A DNA stretch of 64,000 bases from Ulvibacterium marinum (GCF_003626755.1 NZ_RBCJ01000002.1:1-64000); one strand, 5' to 3'; positions 8,004 to 18,294 are shown, counted from the stretch's first letter. The notes: generated by a model not told the origin, from the letters alone. Numbers and translations are program-made.

Positions 8004-8981
8004 TTTTCCATGGCCTTTTGTCTTAAGACGTTCGGCTTCCCATCCATGGTCGATGTATTCCCATGAAAAGGTATCCCCCGCAATTTTGACTTTCACAAAA
8101 CCTTCTTTGGTATTATGCCTTCTGCCTTTCCAGCCGTTTCCGGCTATGGAGCCTCCCGTAAGAAAGTGAAACCTATCATTTATAAAACCAAATTCCTTCC
8201 AATGGATATGGCCCTGTAGCACCAACTTTAAATTGTGGTTTTCAAGAAGTGTAAATACCTCGTGGGCATTGCCCACCTGTCTACTGCTCGGCTTACCGTG
8301 CAACTGACCGTAGGTACATATCATAGGGATATGGGTAGTTATTATTACTGGGGTTTCAGGGGCAACGGTCTTCAGGTGTGCCTCAAGCCACTGAAGCTGG
8401 TCTTTGTTAAAGACCCCTCTATAGCGTTTGTTTTCGGTAACATCTAGGGAGTTGAGAGTAATAAAATGCCACCCTTTATGGTCAAACGCATAATAGGTCT
8501 CGCCAAAATGTCTTTCCCACATACCATATTTGTAATCCGGATGTTCTTCCGTTTCCGGACTCTCTTCATAGATGGCGAACAGATCATGATTGCCAATACA
8601 ATTATAAACCGGCATTTTAAATTTTTGTTCCATTTTTTTATAAAGCTGGAACAAGGCCTCGCTTTTTTCAAAATTACCCCGCATTACATCGAATACCAGA
8701 TCGCCTCCGGTTATCACAAAATCGGGATTAAGGGCATTTACCTTGTCAATGGCCATTTGAAAACCTTTTGGGGCGTTCATTTCGGGTTTTAGGTGTATAT
8801 CGGTCAAAAACACAAATTCGAAAGCATCTTCCTTCTTGGTCCCGTTAGGACTTTTGGGGCTGTTGGCGTAGGTAGGATGTAAAAAAGGGATCGCGGCTGC
8901 TGCTGCTCCGGATCGAAGTAAAAATTTTCTCCTGCCGATAGTATTATTCTTTTTCAAAATAGGTAGTTTTTGGAATGTCAT
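7998..8981 (-). CDS. Tat-exported calcineurin-like metallophosphoesterase
   Basis: 327 aa. A Tat motif GRRKFLL (16-22) precedes a hydrophobic Ala-rich segment. The five metallophosphoesterase blocks are all present: TDIH (D61, H63), GGD (D94), GNHD (130-133), TTHIP and GHIHW. They bind a di-metal centre that hydrolyses phosphomono- or diesters, here in the periplasm. The ATG at 8979-8981 lies inside the preceding glycosidase gene, a 38-base overlap that implies translational coupling at the end of the operon 13220 to 7998. No closer in-frame ATG exists before the Tat motif. The natural substrate is unknown; a phosphorylated sugar or lipid head group is a contextual guess. Confidence 0.8.
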   Translation of the reverse strand: MTFQKLPILKKNNTIGRRKFLLRSGAAAAAIPFLHPTYANSPKSPNGTKKEDAFEFVFLTDIHLKPEMNAPKGFQMAIDKVNALNPDFVITGGDLVFDVMRGNFEKSEALFQLYKKMEQKFKMPVYNCIGNHDLFAIYEESPETEEHPDYKYGMWERHFGETYYAFDHKGWHFITLNSLDVTENKRYRGVFNKDQLQWLEAHLKTVAPETPVIITTHIPMICTYGQLHGKPSSRQVGNAHEVFTLLENHNLKLVLQGHIHWKEFGFINDRFHFLTGGSIAGNGWKGRRHNTKEGFVKVKIAGDTFSWEYIDHGWEAERLKTKGHGKS

Positions 8982-11400
8982 TTTTTAGTATCCAAATCTC
9001 GGAGACCTGTGTTCCTCTTTCACCCTCTCCACATGTCCAAGTGATATGGATTTTACCATCCTCAAGACAGGTCTCGGGAATCTTGAATTCGTAAATGGGT
9101 TGCATGCCGGTTTTTATGAAGTCATGAACTAATACATTGTCAATGGTCATTTTAACTCTGGACGGAAACCTTCCGGTATAGGCAACCCGTACGGAATAAG
9201 ATTCGTTAGAGTCCAGATCTTCATAGGTCATTTCAAGTGGGTTATCATAAAGGGTGGAGATCTGGTTCGTCCAAGCGAGTGGGGTATACCTGCCGTCAAA
9301 GCCCTTGGCAGAAACCTCGTGTACCCATTCTTCTCCACTTAGGCCAACCCCGAAAGCGACCCGGGGCGAAGCAAGGTTCCCAGGGTCGTACCGCCTATCT
9401 TTTCCCTTGGTTACACGTTTCCAACTTTGGGGAGACCCTAAGTTGTCATAAAAACCCCCGGGACCTGGATCGGTACGTTGCAGCATGGTTTGTATCGCCT
9501 TACGCCTTTCAGATTCGTTGGGCAGGTTTTTTATGGCCATTAATTGATCCGCGAACCATAGTACATCGTTCAATGGCTCGTCGATCGTATCTATAAAATT
9601 ACCCCGCCCGGGCATTGCCCCATGTTGCTCTATGGTCAATTGGGCGCCAATGCTAGTGAAGAGGTTGTCCGCCAGTTGAAGACAACGCGCTTTCCATTGT
9701 GGCATAATAGGGGTTTCAACTGCTCTTGCCAACGTTTTTAGAGCTGTTCCAATTGCGGTTTGGCTGCCCAAGGTTTTGGCCGATGTTAAGATATCCCGTG
9801 CTCGTTGTTCCAATTCGGTTTCATAGAGCAACCTTCGGTATTGGTAAGCATCGAAATACGCTCGGAGCAGGCCCATTTGAAACCTAAAATTGGCAAGGAC
9901 CTCCTTGGGAGCCTTTTTTTCAAGAGCTTGCCATTGGTGTAGTGTTCGTAGGACCAAGTGGTTTCCCAATAAAGGCCCGTCAAGGTTATTTTCCAATGCC
10001 AATAGCCCTTGGGCAACCCCTTCGGTGTAGTCAGGGCCTATAAAATACCTGGCATAATCGCGTAAGGTTTCTATAACCGGTGTTTCGGGATTCCAATCTT
10101 GGTCGCTCCATACAATCTTGTTCACGTCATCGTTGGTACCTTCCGAATAGCTTATGCTTCCTTGGGCATATTCGTCCAGGGCGTTGTGTATAAACTTTTG
10201 ATCGTAGGGCCGCGGATTAATACATTCTCGTCCCAAAGTAATGGCATATGCCAGGTCCCATTTGGGCACAGGATATTGGCTGCTTAAACTATGGGTGATG
10301 TCCGGGTACCGACGAATGGGAATATCGGGATGGATGCGTTCTCGGATTTCTTGAATCGGGGTCTTGATCCAAGGACCAAAAACGATGCCACCAAACCAAT
10401 CGTACCCCTGGTTTATATGGGCATAAAAGGCATCATACCACTTTTTTGTCGGCCTAAAAACTTGTGGTGAAACCCATACTTTTGCTTTGGGATGGTATTT
10501 ATGAAGAACCGAGGCGACCTTGTCCAACCACCTGAAAAGGTTATCAGGAGTAAGGTCCCCGGGATCTCCGCCGGGAACAAAAAGGGCATCCAATCGTTTT
10601 ACCTGTTTGAAGACCCTATGCCGTTCATCAATTTCGACCTGTAAAGAATCAGAATGGGTATAGTCCATACCCATATTGGGATACCACATCCAAACGTCCA
10701 CTCCATAGCTGTCGCAAATCCTTGACTGCTCGGCAATCATTTCAATGGCCGGCATTTCCATGTGAACGCTGCTGAAATCGTCATCCGTTCGGGGAGGTAC
10801 GATTTCGATACTATTGGCACCAAAAATGACGAGGTCACGAATATACCTATCGAATTGGGCAACCGAGAAAGCATCGTAGGCATTGGTTTTGGGCCTGTAG
10901 CCAAGTTGGTGCCCTCGAATGGGGTTTTTGGGTGTAGATGCCAGTTTTAGCTGTTCGGGTATCAATACGCTACCAGGGGATAATATCGCTTTGCGCAATA
11001 ACTTGCCGACTCCGTATAAGGTTCCACGTTCATCATGACCAATAACCAGAACGGTCCGTAATTTAGGCAGATTTAACAGCTTGTACCCTTCTGGGCCGAT
11101 AGCGTCCATTTTCGTAAGAGGCTCTAGCAGGCTTTTGGGTAATTTCTTTAATTCGCCTTCTATACCGACCAGGATTTTGGGACGGGAATTTGTAGACCAT
11201 TTTTTAGCGATAGGTAAGCTAATGTTGCTTTTCAGGGCGATTTCCTCCTGTAGCACTAGAACTGCCCTTTGTGCCAGTTTGCCCTTGCAACTGAGACAAG
11301 CGATTTCCGATTTGGAAAAATCGTTTGTTTGGGCTTTTAGGTATAGGCCACCGGACAATAAAAACCAAATAACAATAAAGGGTACCCGTATAGCTCTCAT
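8944..11400 (-). CDS. Exported alpha-glucuronidase-superfamily (GH67N-like) glycosidase candidate
   Basis: 818 aa with a Sec signal peptide (about 1-24, ending LKAQ). Residues 25-150 look like the GH67/GH84/GH20-type N-terminal domain, ending IGHDERGTLYGVGKLLR. A TIM-barrel-like region then opens with IRGHQLGYR at 161-169 and continues with FGANSIEIVPP, VPGGDPGD, YPDITH and YSEGTNDDVNK, which are acidic and could hold catalytic carboxylates. The C-terminal 130 residues look like a beta-sandwich. It is not a clear member of GH67 or GH115, since their usual catalytic motifs are not seen. A paralogue with the same motif order is at 26416. It lies between the HpcH/HpaI aldolase and the phosphoesterase in one operon. 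Confidence 0.65.
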   Translation of the reverse strand: MRAIRVPFIVIWFLLSGGLYLKAQTNDFSKSEIACLSCKGKLAQRAVLVLQEEIALKSNISLPIAKKWSTNSRPKILVGIEGELKKLPKSLLEPLTKMDAIGPEGYKLLNLPKLRTVLVIGHDERGTLYGVGKLLRKAILSPGSVLIPEQLKLASTPKNPIRGHQLGYRPKTNAYDAFSVAQFDRYIRDLVIFGANSIEIVPPRTDDDFSSVHMEMPAIEMIAEQSRICDSYGVDVWMWYPNMGMDYTHSDSLQVEIDERHRVFKQVKRLDALFVPGGDPGDLTPDNLFRWLDKVASVLHKYHPKAKVWVSPQVFRPTKKWYDAFYAHINQGYDWFGGIVFGPWIKTPIQEIRERIHPDIPIRRYPDITHSLSSQYPVPKWDLAYAITLGRECINPRPYDQKFIHNALDEYAQGSISYSEGTNDDVNKIVWSDQDWNPETPVIETLRDYARYFIGPDYTEGVAQGLLALENNLDGPLLGNHLVLRTLHQWQALEKKAPKEVLANFRFQMGLLRAYFDAYQYRRLLYETELEQRARDILTSAKTLGSQTAIGTALKTLARAVETPIMPQWKARCLQLADNLFTSIGAQLTIEQHGAMPGRGNFIDTIDEPLNDVLWFADQLMAIKNLPNESERRKAIQTMLQRTDPGPGGFYDNLGSPQSWKRVTKGKDRRYDPGNLASPRVAFGVGLSGEEWVHEVSAKGFDGRYTPLAWTNQISTLYDNPLEMTYEDLDSNESYSVRVAYTGRFPSRVKMTIDNVLVHDFIKTGMQPIYEFKIPETCLEDGKIHITWTCGEGERGTQVSEIWILKNDIPKTTYFEKE

Positions 11401-11411
11401 AGTTGGATCGG

Positions 11412-12230
11412 TTAGATGTTTGGTCCGGAATCTTCCATGAAATTCAAAGTATCGCCACTAGCTTGTTTGATCTGTTTGAGGTCTGCCTTTAGCTTTTCGG
11501 CAAAAAGGAACAAATCCGAACTATGTAGCACAATGTTGGCTCCTTCTTTCACCCATTTGATCTGCTGGTCAGGGTGCTTCGGAAAATGAATCCCGGCCGC
11601 AATCTGTTTGTTTCGTGCTTTTTTAATGATGTTTTGTACAGTGGCCTCAAAAACGGGGTGATCATACTGTTCGGGCAGACCTAGGTTTATGGAAAGGTCG
11701 TGGGGCCCTATAATAACGGCATCCAAACCTTTGACAGCCAATAGGTTATCAATATTGTTTAGCGCAGCGCTACTTTCAATATTGATCAGGCATAGGCCAT
11801 CTTGGTTGTAAGCACTCAGATACGCCTCCAATTCGGGTGTAAGGACTTCTTTTCCGGAGAGCACATTTTGTAAACGGAACCCCTTTAAAGGGCGGAGTTT
11901 CGTGGCTCCGACCAATTGTTTTACCTCTTCCGTATTTTCAATATATGGGGCGAGCACGCCTATGGCACCGGCATCTTTTGCCATGCAGGCCAAATAGGGG
12001 TCAGGACTGGGAATACGGACAATGGGCGACAGGTTTAGAGCGGCGTAGGTTTGACACATGGTAGTCAATTGGGCTCTATTCAAGGGGATATGCTCCGTGT
12101 CGATAAAAACAAAATCCAGCCCCGCTCCCTTTACCGCTTTGGGCCATATGGCCGAGGGAGATACAATACAGGTACCGTAAATGGTTTTGTTTCCGTGTAA
12201 TTTTTTGTTTAACGATTCAAACTTTTCCAT
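11412..12230 (-). CDS. HpcH/HpaI-family aldolase (2-keto-3-deoxy acid type)
   Basis: 272 aa, typical length, cytoplasmic. Key landmarks: DFVFIDTEH with catalytic His 47, the metal-ligand region NIESSAAL near 150, IGPHDLSINLG near 175, and AAGIHF near 218. The family uses Mg/Mn to cleave 2-keto-3-deoxy (or 4-hydroxy-2-oxo) acids into pyruvate and an aldehyde. Eleven bases separate its stop from the start of the GH67N-like gene, and the upstream D-2-hydroxyacid dehydrogenase ends 18 bases before its start, so the three form one unit. This suggests catabolism of an acid-sugar breakdown product, with the aldehyde or hydroxy acid passed to the dehydrogenase. Confidence 0.85.
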   Translation of the reverse strand: MEKFESLNKKLHGNKTIYGTCIVSPSAIWPKAVKGAGLDFVFIDTEHIPLNRAQLTTMCQTYAALNLSPIVRIPSPDPYLACMAKDAGAIGVLAPYIENTEEVKQLVGATKLRPLKGFRLQNVLSGKEVLTPELEAYLSAYNQDGLCLINIESSAALNNIDNLLAVKGLDAVIIGPHDLSINLGLPEQYDHPVFEATVQNIIKKARNKQIAAGIHFPKHPDQQIKWVKEGANIVLHSSDLFLFAEKLKADLKQIKQASGDTLNFMEDSGPNI

Positions 12231-12248
12231 AACAACAAAATGGTTTGG

Positions 12249-13220
12249 TCAGGGGTTTACCACATTGATTGGATTTCCTTGCAGAAAAGCCTTTAAGTTA
12301 CCCACTGCGATGTTCATGAGCCTTGTTCGCGATTCTTTGGGTGCCCAAGCTATGTGGGGCGTAATAAGGCAATTATCTGCGGTCAGTAAGACGTTGTCGG
12401 GCGACATGGGCTCCTGATTCACTACATCGATTGCCGCCCAAGCCACCTTGCCCGTGCTCAACCCAGTTTTAAGATCGTTTTCAACGATAAGTGGCCCTCT
12501 GGCAGTATTAATGATCATAACCCCATCCTTCATTTTGGCAATGTTTGCGTTATTGATTATTCCTTCGGTCTCCGCCGTCAAAGGGCAGTGCAAACTAATG
12601 ATATCCGATTGGGCCAAAAGCGTGTTCAAATCGGTATAGCGACAGTTGGGAGTTTCCAGTTCGGGCCGTTTTCTATTGGCTGTTGCCAAAACGTGCATGC
12701 CAAAGGCGTTGGCCAATCGTCCAGTGGCCTGCCCAATACGTCCAAAACCAATTATTCCCATGGTCTTACCAGCAAGTTCTATCAGGGGAAAATCCCAAAA
12801 GGAAAAATCCTTACTTTCTGACCATCGACCTTGCTTTACGGCCCTATTATGGGCTCCTATCTGATGGCAAAGCTCCAATACGAGTGCCATGGTCATTTGA
12901 GCTACTGCGGTGGTGCCATAGCTGGGTACATTGGTTACCGTAATGCCAAGAGACCTTGCGGCCTTTACATCCACTACATTAAAACCCGTGGCCAGTAACC
13001 CTATGTATTTTAGATTGGGTGCCTTTTGAAGAACGGCTTTGGGCAAGGGGGTCTTGTTCGTAAAAATGACCTCGGCTTCACCGATAACCTCAAGAATTTT
13101 GTCGTTCGCATATTCGGTTCGGTCGTATATGGTAAGTGCCCCCAAGGTGCGAAGATCATCCCAACTTAAATCTCCGGGATTTAGGGTATAGCCGTCAAGA
13201 ACCGTTAGTTTTAAACTCAT
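12249..13220 (-). CDS. D-2-hydroxyacid dehydrogenase (hydroxypyruvate/glyoxylate reductase type)
   Basis: 323 aa, cytoplasmic. NAD(P) site GFGRIGQATG is in the middle of the protein, and the catalytic triad is visible as NTARG (Arg), NQEP (Glu) and TPHIAW (His). The LDH-like D-2-hydroxyacid fold reduces hydroxypyruvate or glyoxylate, or oxidises D-glycerate or a related acid. It heads the leftward operon that continues with the HpcH/HpaI aldolase, the GH67N-like glycosidase and the phosphoesterase. The exact acid substrate is not determined. It starts 233 bases from the divergent GH92 gene, a spacing that can hold both promoters. Confidence 0.85.
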   Translation of the reverse strand: MSLKLTVLDGYTLNPGDLSWDDLRTLGALTIYDRTEYANDKILEVIGEAEVIFTNKTPLPKAVLQKAPNLKYIGLLATGFNVVDVKAARSLGITVTNVPSYGTTAVAQMTMALVLELCHQIGAHNRAVKQGRWSESKDFSFWDFPLIELAGKTMGIIGFGRIGQATGRLANAFGMHVLATANRKRPELETPNCRYTDLNTLLAQSDIISLHCPLTAETEGIINNANIAKMKDGVMIINTARGPLIVENDLKTGLSTGKVAWAAIDVVNQEPMSPDNVLLTADNCLITPHIAWAPKESRTRLMNIAVGNLKAFLQGNPINVVNP

Positions 13221-13453
13221 GGTAAAAGGAATTCTTTAGATAAATAGTATTTCGTAGAGATGCTTGCGTTCGTCCTCTTAAATTAGGCCCTTCCCCACAA
13301 ATATAGGCAAACCCCTTTCGGAACAGCTACCTAAAATTTATCTTGAATACATGACATATTAACCTATAGGAAATTTTATATGATCTAGCTTTGTTTTTTG
13401 TGTTAAAATCATACATGTTTGTCATGTAGCCATTTTTAAATTTTCTAAGAGAA

Positions 13454-15817
13454 ATGCCCTATTCAAAAGCTGTACTTCCTTTGCTAATTATGTTTTTTTC
13501 GGTCAGTTTGGCTTGTCAGGCCCAGACCAAAAACCCTGTAGATTATGTAGATCCCTTTATTGGTACCGATTTCTTTGGTCACACTTTTCCAGGGGCGTCC
13601 TTGCCCAATGCCATGGTACACTTGAGTCCCGATGTACATACAGAAGGATGGACATATTGCGCGGGATACGTGTATTCGGAAAGCTCTATAATGGGTTTTA
13701 GCCACACCCACTGGAGTGGTGTAGGTATGGTTAATGGAGGAGAAGTACTCTTGATGCCGACTACGGCGAATAAACTTCAGATCGTTCCGGGGACCTTGGA
13801 AGATCCGGATGCTGGATATCGCTCAAGATTCGAGCATAAGGATGAAACGGCTTCCCCAGGCTACTATTCGGTTTTTCTTAAGGATGCCGATGTAAAAGCG
13901 GAATTGACATCCACACAAAGAGCTGGTTTTCATCGGTATACTTTTCCCGAATCGGAAACTTCTCGGATAATTCTGGACCTGGGCCATCAGATTGGCGAAG
14001 GAGCTGAAGAAGGAATTTCGGAACTTAAGATTATAGATGATTATCAAATTGAAGGATCCAAGGCGGCAGGTTTGGGCAAGGTTTATTTTGTAGCAGAATT
14101 TAGCAAGCCATTTTTATACTATGGCACTTTTGATGCCAGTTATAAGACCCCCGAGTCCAACGGCAGTATTTTTCCTTATAAAAACGCTGAGGCTGGTGAT
14201 AAGATTGGGGCTTTTGTACAATATCATACCAAAGCGGGCGAAGAAGTATTGGTCAAGGTAGGTATTTCCTATACCAGTGTGGAGGGTGCGCGTAAAAATC
14301 TCAAAAAGGAAATTAAGGGTTGGGATTTTGATGAGGTGCATAAGCAGGCCGAGGAAATTTGGAGCTCGGAATTGTCACGGATCAAGGTCGATAATGGAAC
14401 CGATACCCAGAAACAGCTATTCTACACGGCCCTTTACCGCTCCTTATTGTCACAGTATATTTCTCAAGACGTTGATGGTATGTATTTTGGGGCTGATGGG
14501 GAAATCCATAAGGCTAAGGACCATGATTTTTATGGATCTTTTTCCTGTTGGGACACCTACCGCACCCAACATCCCTTAATGACCCTTATAGCTCCTGAAC
14601 ATGTGGACGATTATATAAAATCTATTGCAGCCAAGGTAGAGAACTATGGATGGTTGCCGGCACAGCATTTTTTGAACGTTTATGGCGAGTCTATGGTCGG
14701 TGACCATTTGGTGCCTGTAATCGCCGATGCCTACGCCAAGGGATTTCGCGATTTTGATAGTAACCTGCTGTACAAAGCTATGCGCAAAAAAGCCCTAGAA
14801 CGCCCAAAACCCCCGGTACCCGATCATATGGGGCGCTCCGGGCTACAATACTACAAGGAAGTAGGCTATGCTCCCATAGATAAAGTTACGGAGGCCGTAC
14901 CCAATACGCTTGAACTAGCTTATGATGATTGGTGTATTGCCCAATTGGCCAAAACCTTGGGGAAATCCAAGGATTACGAACTTTTTAGAAAACGGGCCTA
15001 CAACTATCAAAATGTCTGGGATAAACAAACCCAGTTTATGAGGCCTAAGACCTATGATGGCAGTTGGTTGCCCGAACTAAAGGACAACGTTCAAGAAATT
15101 GTTAGGGAGGGGGACCATGCGTATTATCGGTACTTTGACCCACTTTTGGTAGGTAGGCGCCCAAACCGGCATTATACCGAATCGAACGCATGGCAGTATA
15201 TTTGGTCCGTACAGCACGATGTTAAGGGGCTTATTGATCTTTTTGGCGGAAAGGCTCCCTTTATTAAAAAACTGGACACATTTTTTGAAATGAGCCCACT
15301 TATTAGCCCTCCAAAATATGTGGGTGTTGTAGGAACTATGGGCCAGTACGTTCATGGCAACCAGCCCTCGCATCATGTGGCCTATTTGTATAATTATGCC
15401 GGGCAGCCTTGGAAGACCCAATTTCGGGCCCGCCAAATCACGGAGCAATTGTATAGGCCGGGGCCTGGTGGCCTTTGTGGAAACGAAGATATGGGTTCGC
15501 TTTCCTCGTGGTATATATTCAGTGCCATGGGTTTTTATCCCGTAACACCCGGCAGCCCCGTATATAGTATAGGTAGCCCTCTCCTGGACCAAGTAAGTAT
15601 CAATTTGCCGAAAGGGAAAAAATTCACCATTAAGGCGATTAACAATACCAAGGATAATAAATACATACAGTCCGCTAGCTTAAACGGGAACAATTTTGAG
15701 CGCACCTGGATCGGTCATGACGAGATTCTTGATGGCGGAGTCCTTGTCTTTACAATGGGATCTACACCCAATAAAAAATGGGGGATAAACGGACCACCGT
15801 CTTCGATGAGTAAATGA
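13454..15817 (+). CDS. Exported GH92 alpha-mannosidase
   Basis: 787 aa, a full-length GH92. Sec signal peptide 1-23 (ending ACQAQ). The N-terminal domain opens VDYVDPFIGTD and carries the conserved GFSHTHWSGVG; the (alpha/alpha)6 domain holds FSCWDTYRTQHPL. The catalytic-acid block GNEDMGSLSSWY starts near residue 675, followed by GFYPVTPGSP. GH92 enzymes are Ca-dependent inverting exo-alpha-mannosidases acting on N-glycans, yeast mannan or mannose phosphodiesters. The protein is periplasmic or surface-exposed. It starts the rightward group 13454-19674 with the propeller/helical lipoprotein and the YidR-like protein. The linkage preference is unresolved. Confidence 0.9.
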   Translation: MPYSKAVLPLLIMFFSVSLACQAQTKNPVDYVDPFIGTDFFGHTFPGASLPNAMVHLSPDVHTEGWTYCAGYVYSESSIMGFSHTHWSGVGMVNGGEVLLMPTTANKLQIVPGTLEDPDAGYRSRFEHKDETASPGYYSVFLKDADVKAELTSTQRAGFHRYTFPESETSRIILDLGHQIGEGAEEGISELKIIDDYQIEGSKAAGLGKVYFVAEFSKPFLYYGTFDASYKTPESNGSIFPYKNAEAGDKIGAFVQYHTKAGEEVLVKVGISYTSVEGARKNLKKEIKGWDFDEVHKQAEEIWSSELSRIKVDNGTDTQKQLFYTALYRSLLSQYISQDVDGMYFGADGEIHKAKDHDFYGSFSCWDTYRTQHPLMTLIAPEHVDDYIKSIAAKVENYGWLPAQHFLNVYGESMVGDHLVPVIADAYAKGFRDFDSNLLYKAMRKKALERPKPPVPDHMGRSGLQYYKEVGYAPIDKVTEAVPNTLELAYDDWCIAQLAKTLGKSKDYELFRKRAYNYQNVWDKQTQFMRPKTYDGSWLPELKDNVQEIVREGDHAYYRYFDPLLVGRRPNRHYTESNAWQYIWSVQHDVKGLIDLFGGKAPFIKKLDTFFEMSPLISPPKYVGVVGTMGQYVHGNQPSHHVAYLYNYAGQPWKTQFRARQITEQLYRPGPGGLCGNEDMGSLSSWYIFSAMGFYPVTPGSPVYSIGSPLLDQVSINLPKGKKFTIKAINNTKDNKYIQSASLNGNNFERTWIGHDEILDGGVLVFTMGSTPNKKWGINGPPSSMSK

Positions 15818-16021
15818 ACCCAAGAGGAGTTCAAGAAAAACCCTATACTATCCTAACGTTTTTTGATGGAATCTGATTTAATGATGTTGTTCTAGATAAA
15901 ATAACATTGTTTGTGCGCAAAATTTAAGAAGGAAAGCCATTCGAAATTGAGTTAATTTGTAGAGGAACGTACCGTTCTGGGCTAACCAAAAGTTTAATTT
16001 TCCTATGGCAACCACATCCTT

Positions 16022-18256
16022 ATGAGAAATGTATTCCAATTTTGTTTTGTATCGGTTTTTTTGCTCGTTAGCTGTAATCAAGTCTCCGAAAAGGGCCAAA
16101 AACCAATGGGCCAAATGCCCGTTTACCAAGATGTTCCCTATTTGCAAGATTTCGCCATAAAATATGACCTTACCGATGATGTTCTTTTGCTGGCCGCCTA
16201 TGCGGACAGAAATGGTACAATTCAGGCAATCTCCTCTAATGGGCTGTACCGTACGCATGATGGTCAGTTTTTATATCCAGGTGTTTTAACGCCTGATAAG
16301 ACCTATCGCCCGCTAAGGGATAAAAAGTTGTCCGGCATGACTTTGTATAAAAATCAATTTGTGTATCTGGACGATAAAGCCGTGTTAAGCAATGCCTGGG
16401 CAGGAAATTTATATCTAAAACACGATTTACCCAATGCGAATATCATTGCCGCGGGAGGTGATTTTCTATTTCTGATCAGTGATGGTACTACGCTCCAGTT
16501 TTTATCCATGGCCAAAACGCCTTGGCAAGGGCAATTGGAAGGGGACATTGTTCAGGATATTCTGTTTGATGCGTCCCGTGAAAAATTCTGGGTTTTGGGT
16601 CAAAATACGGTTTCTAGCTTCAATATAAGTACAAGTGAACTTAAAACCGTGCTCCGGGGATCCGATTTTACCTCCTTCGCGATTTTGGACAATAAGGTAA
16701 TCATTGGCACCAATTCGGGGTATTTTGCGATGGATGCAATATCCGGTGAGCGAGTGGGTGACAAACAGACCAAATTGCCGGTAATAGAGATAACGGATCT
16801 GGAAGCTATAGATGGGGACCTTTGGTTTGGTTCAGCCCAGGGTGCGTTTAAGTTACGGAAAGATGGTAAATTCGATTATTATTATGGGAAGCGTTGGCTC
16901 CCGGGGAATAAAGTAGTACATATTTCAAAGGGTACCGATGGCTCCATACTAGTAGTTACCGATGCCGGACTTGGCCAGATCGTATTCAAGGAAATGACAC
17001 TTTTTGATAAGGCCCAATACTATGATAAACAAGTGCGCAACAGACATATTCGCTTGGGTTTTAATGCCTCTTTAACGGACTTGGAGCGAGGTAATATTGA
17101 TTCGGGGCGACTTACGGATTCCGATAATGACGGGCTTTGGACTACCATGTACCTTGCAGGGGAGGTCTTTCGGTATGCCGTTACCCAATCCGAAGAGGCC
17201 CTGCAAAATTGTAGGGAATCCATGGAGGCTATGGAACGCCTCTTCAGTATTAATCCTGTTCCCGGGTTTCCCTCACGTTCTTTTGAAAGGAGCGGCTATA
17301 TCGAGGTTTTGAACGACCCACATCGCTGGCAACATACCGATGATCCCGAATGGGATTGGAAGGCCACCACAAGTAGTGATGAAGCCATAGGCCATATTTT
17401 TGCCTATGGTGTTATGGCCGAGCTTATGGACAATGACCTAAAGGATAGGGCGATTACCCTAATAGACACTTTAATGAGCCATGTGGTACAAAACGATCTG
17501 TATATGGTAGATTTTGATGGGAAACCTACTACTTGGGGCAAATGGAACCCTGAGTATGTGAATGCCAGGCCAAAGATGGTGGGAGACCGAAAATTAAACG
17601 CCTCCAACATTATTGGTATGCTACAGACGGCCTATTATTTTACCGGGAAGGAAAAGTACAAGGAAAAGGCATTTGATCTTATGGATAACCATGGATATTT
17701 CGAAAATCTGATGCGGCCCATCAAAGAAATAGGGCCTGCCCCGGACGATGCAGACGACTGGAGCAAAATGTTGTCCGAATCCTGGAACCATTCTGATGAT
17801 GAAATGTATTATGTAGGGTACTGGGGGCTGTACAACTATGCTTTTAACGATACTTTAAAGGCAAACTACAAAAAGGCCATTATAGATCATTGGGAAGTGG
17901 AACGGCCCGAAAAAGAAGGGGCTTGGAACATTATGACCGCACTTACCGGAACTCCTGAATTTGATTTGGAAGAAGCGGCTTGGTACCTTAGGGAACATCC
18001 TATGGATCTTGTAACATGGGATATTAAAAACAGCCACCGAAAGGATATCGATTTTGTTCCGCCAAATTTTAGGGAACAGACCATCCGTGAAGTTCTGCCT
18101 CCTGATGAACGGCCCATACAACGGCATAACTCCAACATGTTCCGATTGGATAAGTTAGGGAGGGATGGCAGGCAAGAATATTCGGCCGGAGATATTTGGT
18201 TATTGCCTTATTGGATGGGAAGGTATTTAAAGGTGATAAGTGAACCACAACTTTAA
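16022..18256 (+). CDS. Lipoprotein: regulator-type beta-propeller fused to a helical putative catalytic domain
   Basis: 744 aa. Lipoprotein signal LLVSC (Cys 16). Residues about 40-330 form propeller blades of the two-component-regulator type (repeats such as DLWFGSAQGAFKL). Residues about 345-744 form an all-helical domain shared with 24121-26400 and 29748-30971. Common motifs are TTSSDEAIGH (near 450), D-G...TWGKWNPE (near 500), TGKEKY, and the C-terminal WLLPYWMGRYL. No kinase or DNA-binding part exists, so it is not a regulator; the propeller probably binds glycan and the helical domain may act on it. Reaction unknown. It follows GH92 by 204 bases and precedes the YidR-like gene by 38. 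Confidence 0.7.
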   Translation: MRNVFQFCFVSVFLLVSCNQVSEKGQKPMGQMPVYQDVPYLQDFAIKYDLTDDVLLLAAYADRNGTIQAISSNGLYRTHDGQFLYPGVLTPDKTYRPLRDKKLSGMTLYKNQFVYLDDKAVLSNAWAGNLYLKHDLPNANIIAAGGDFLFLISDGTTLQFLSMAKTPWQGQLEGDIVQDILFDASREKFWVLGQNTVSSFNISTSELKTVLRGSDFTSFAILDNKVIIGTNSGYFAMDAISGERVGDKQTKLPVIEITDLEAIDGDLWFGSAQGAFKLRKDGKFDYYYGKRWLPGNKVVHISKGTDGSILVVTDAGLGQIVFKEMTLFDKAQYYDKQVRNRHIRLGFNASLTDLERGNIDSGRLTDSDNDGLWTTMYLAGEVFRYAVTQSEEALQNCRESMEAMERLFSINPVPGFPSRSFERSGYIEVLNDPHRWQHTDDPEWDWKATTSSDEAIGHIFAYGVMAELMDNDLKDRAITLIDTLMSHVVQNDLYMVDFDGKPTTWGKWNPEYVNARPKMVGDRKLNASNIIGMLQTAYYFTGKEKYKEKAFDLMDNHGYFENLMRPIKEIGPAPDDADDWSKMLSESWNHSDDEMYYVGYWGLYNYAFNDTLKANYKKAIIDHWEVERPEKEGAWNIMTALTGTPEFDLEEAAWYLREHPMDLVTWDIKNSHRKDIDFVPPNFREQTIREVLPPDERPIQRHNSNMFRLDKLGRDGRQEYSAGDIWLLPYWMGRYLKVISEPQL

Positions 18257-18294
18257 ATCGTATAATGCTGGGTTATAGTTACAGTCGTATAAAA

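Noticed and set aside
16022-18256. Calling the propeller proteins hybrid two-component sensors
   Set aside because: No transmembrane sensor layout, histidine kinase, receiver or AraC domain follows the propeller; a different helical domain does.
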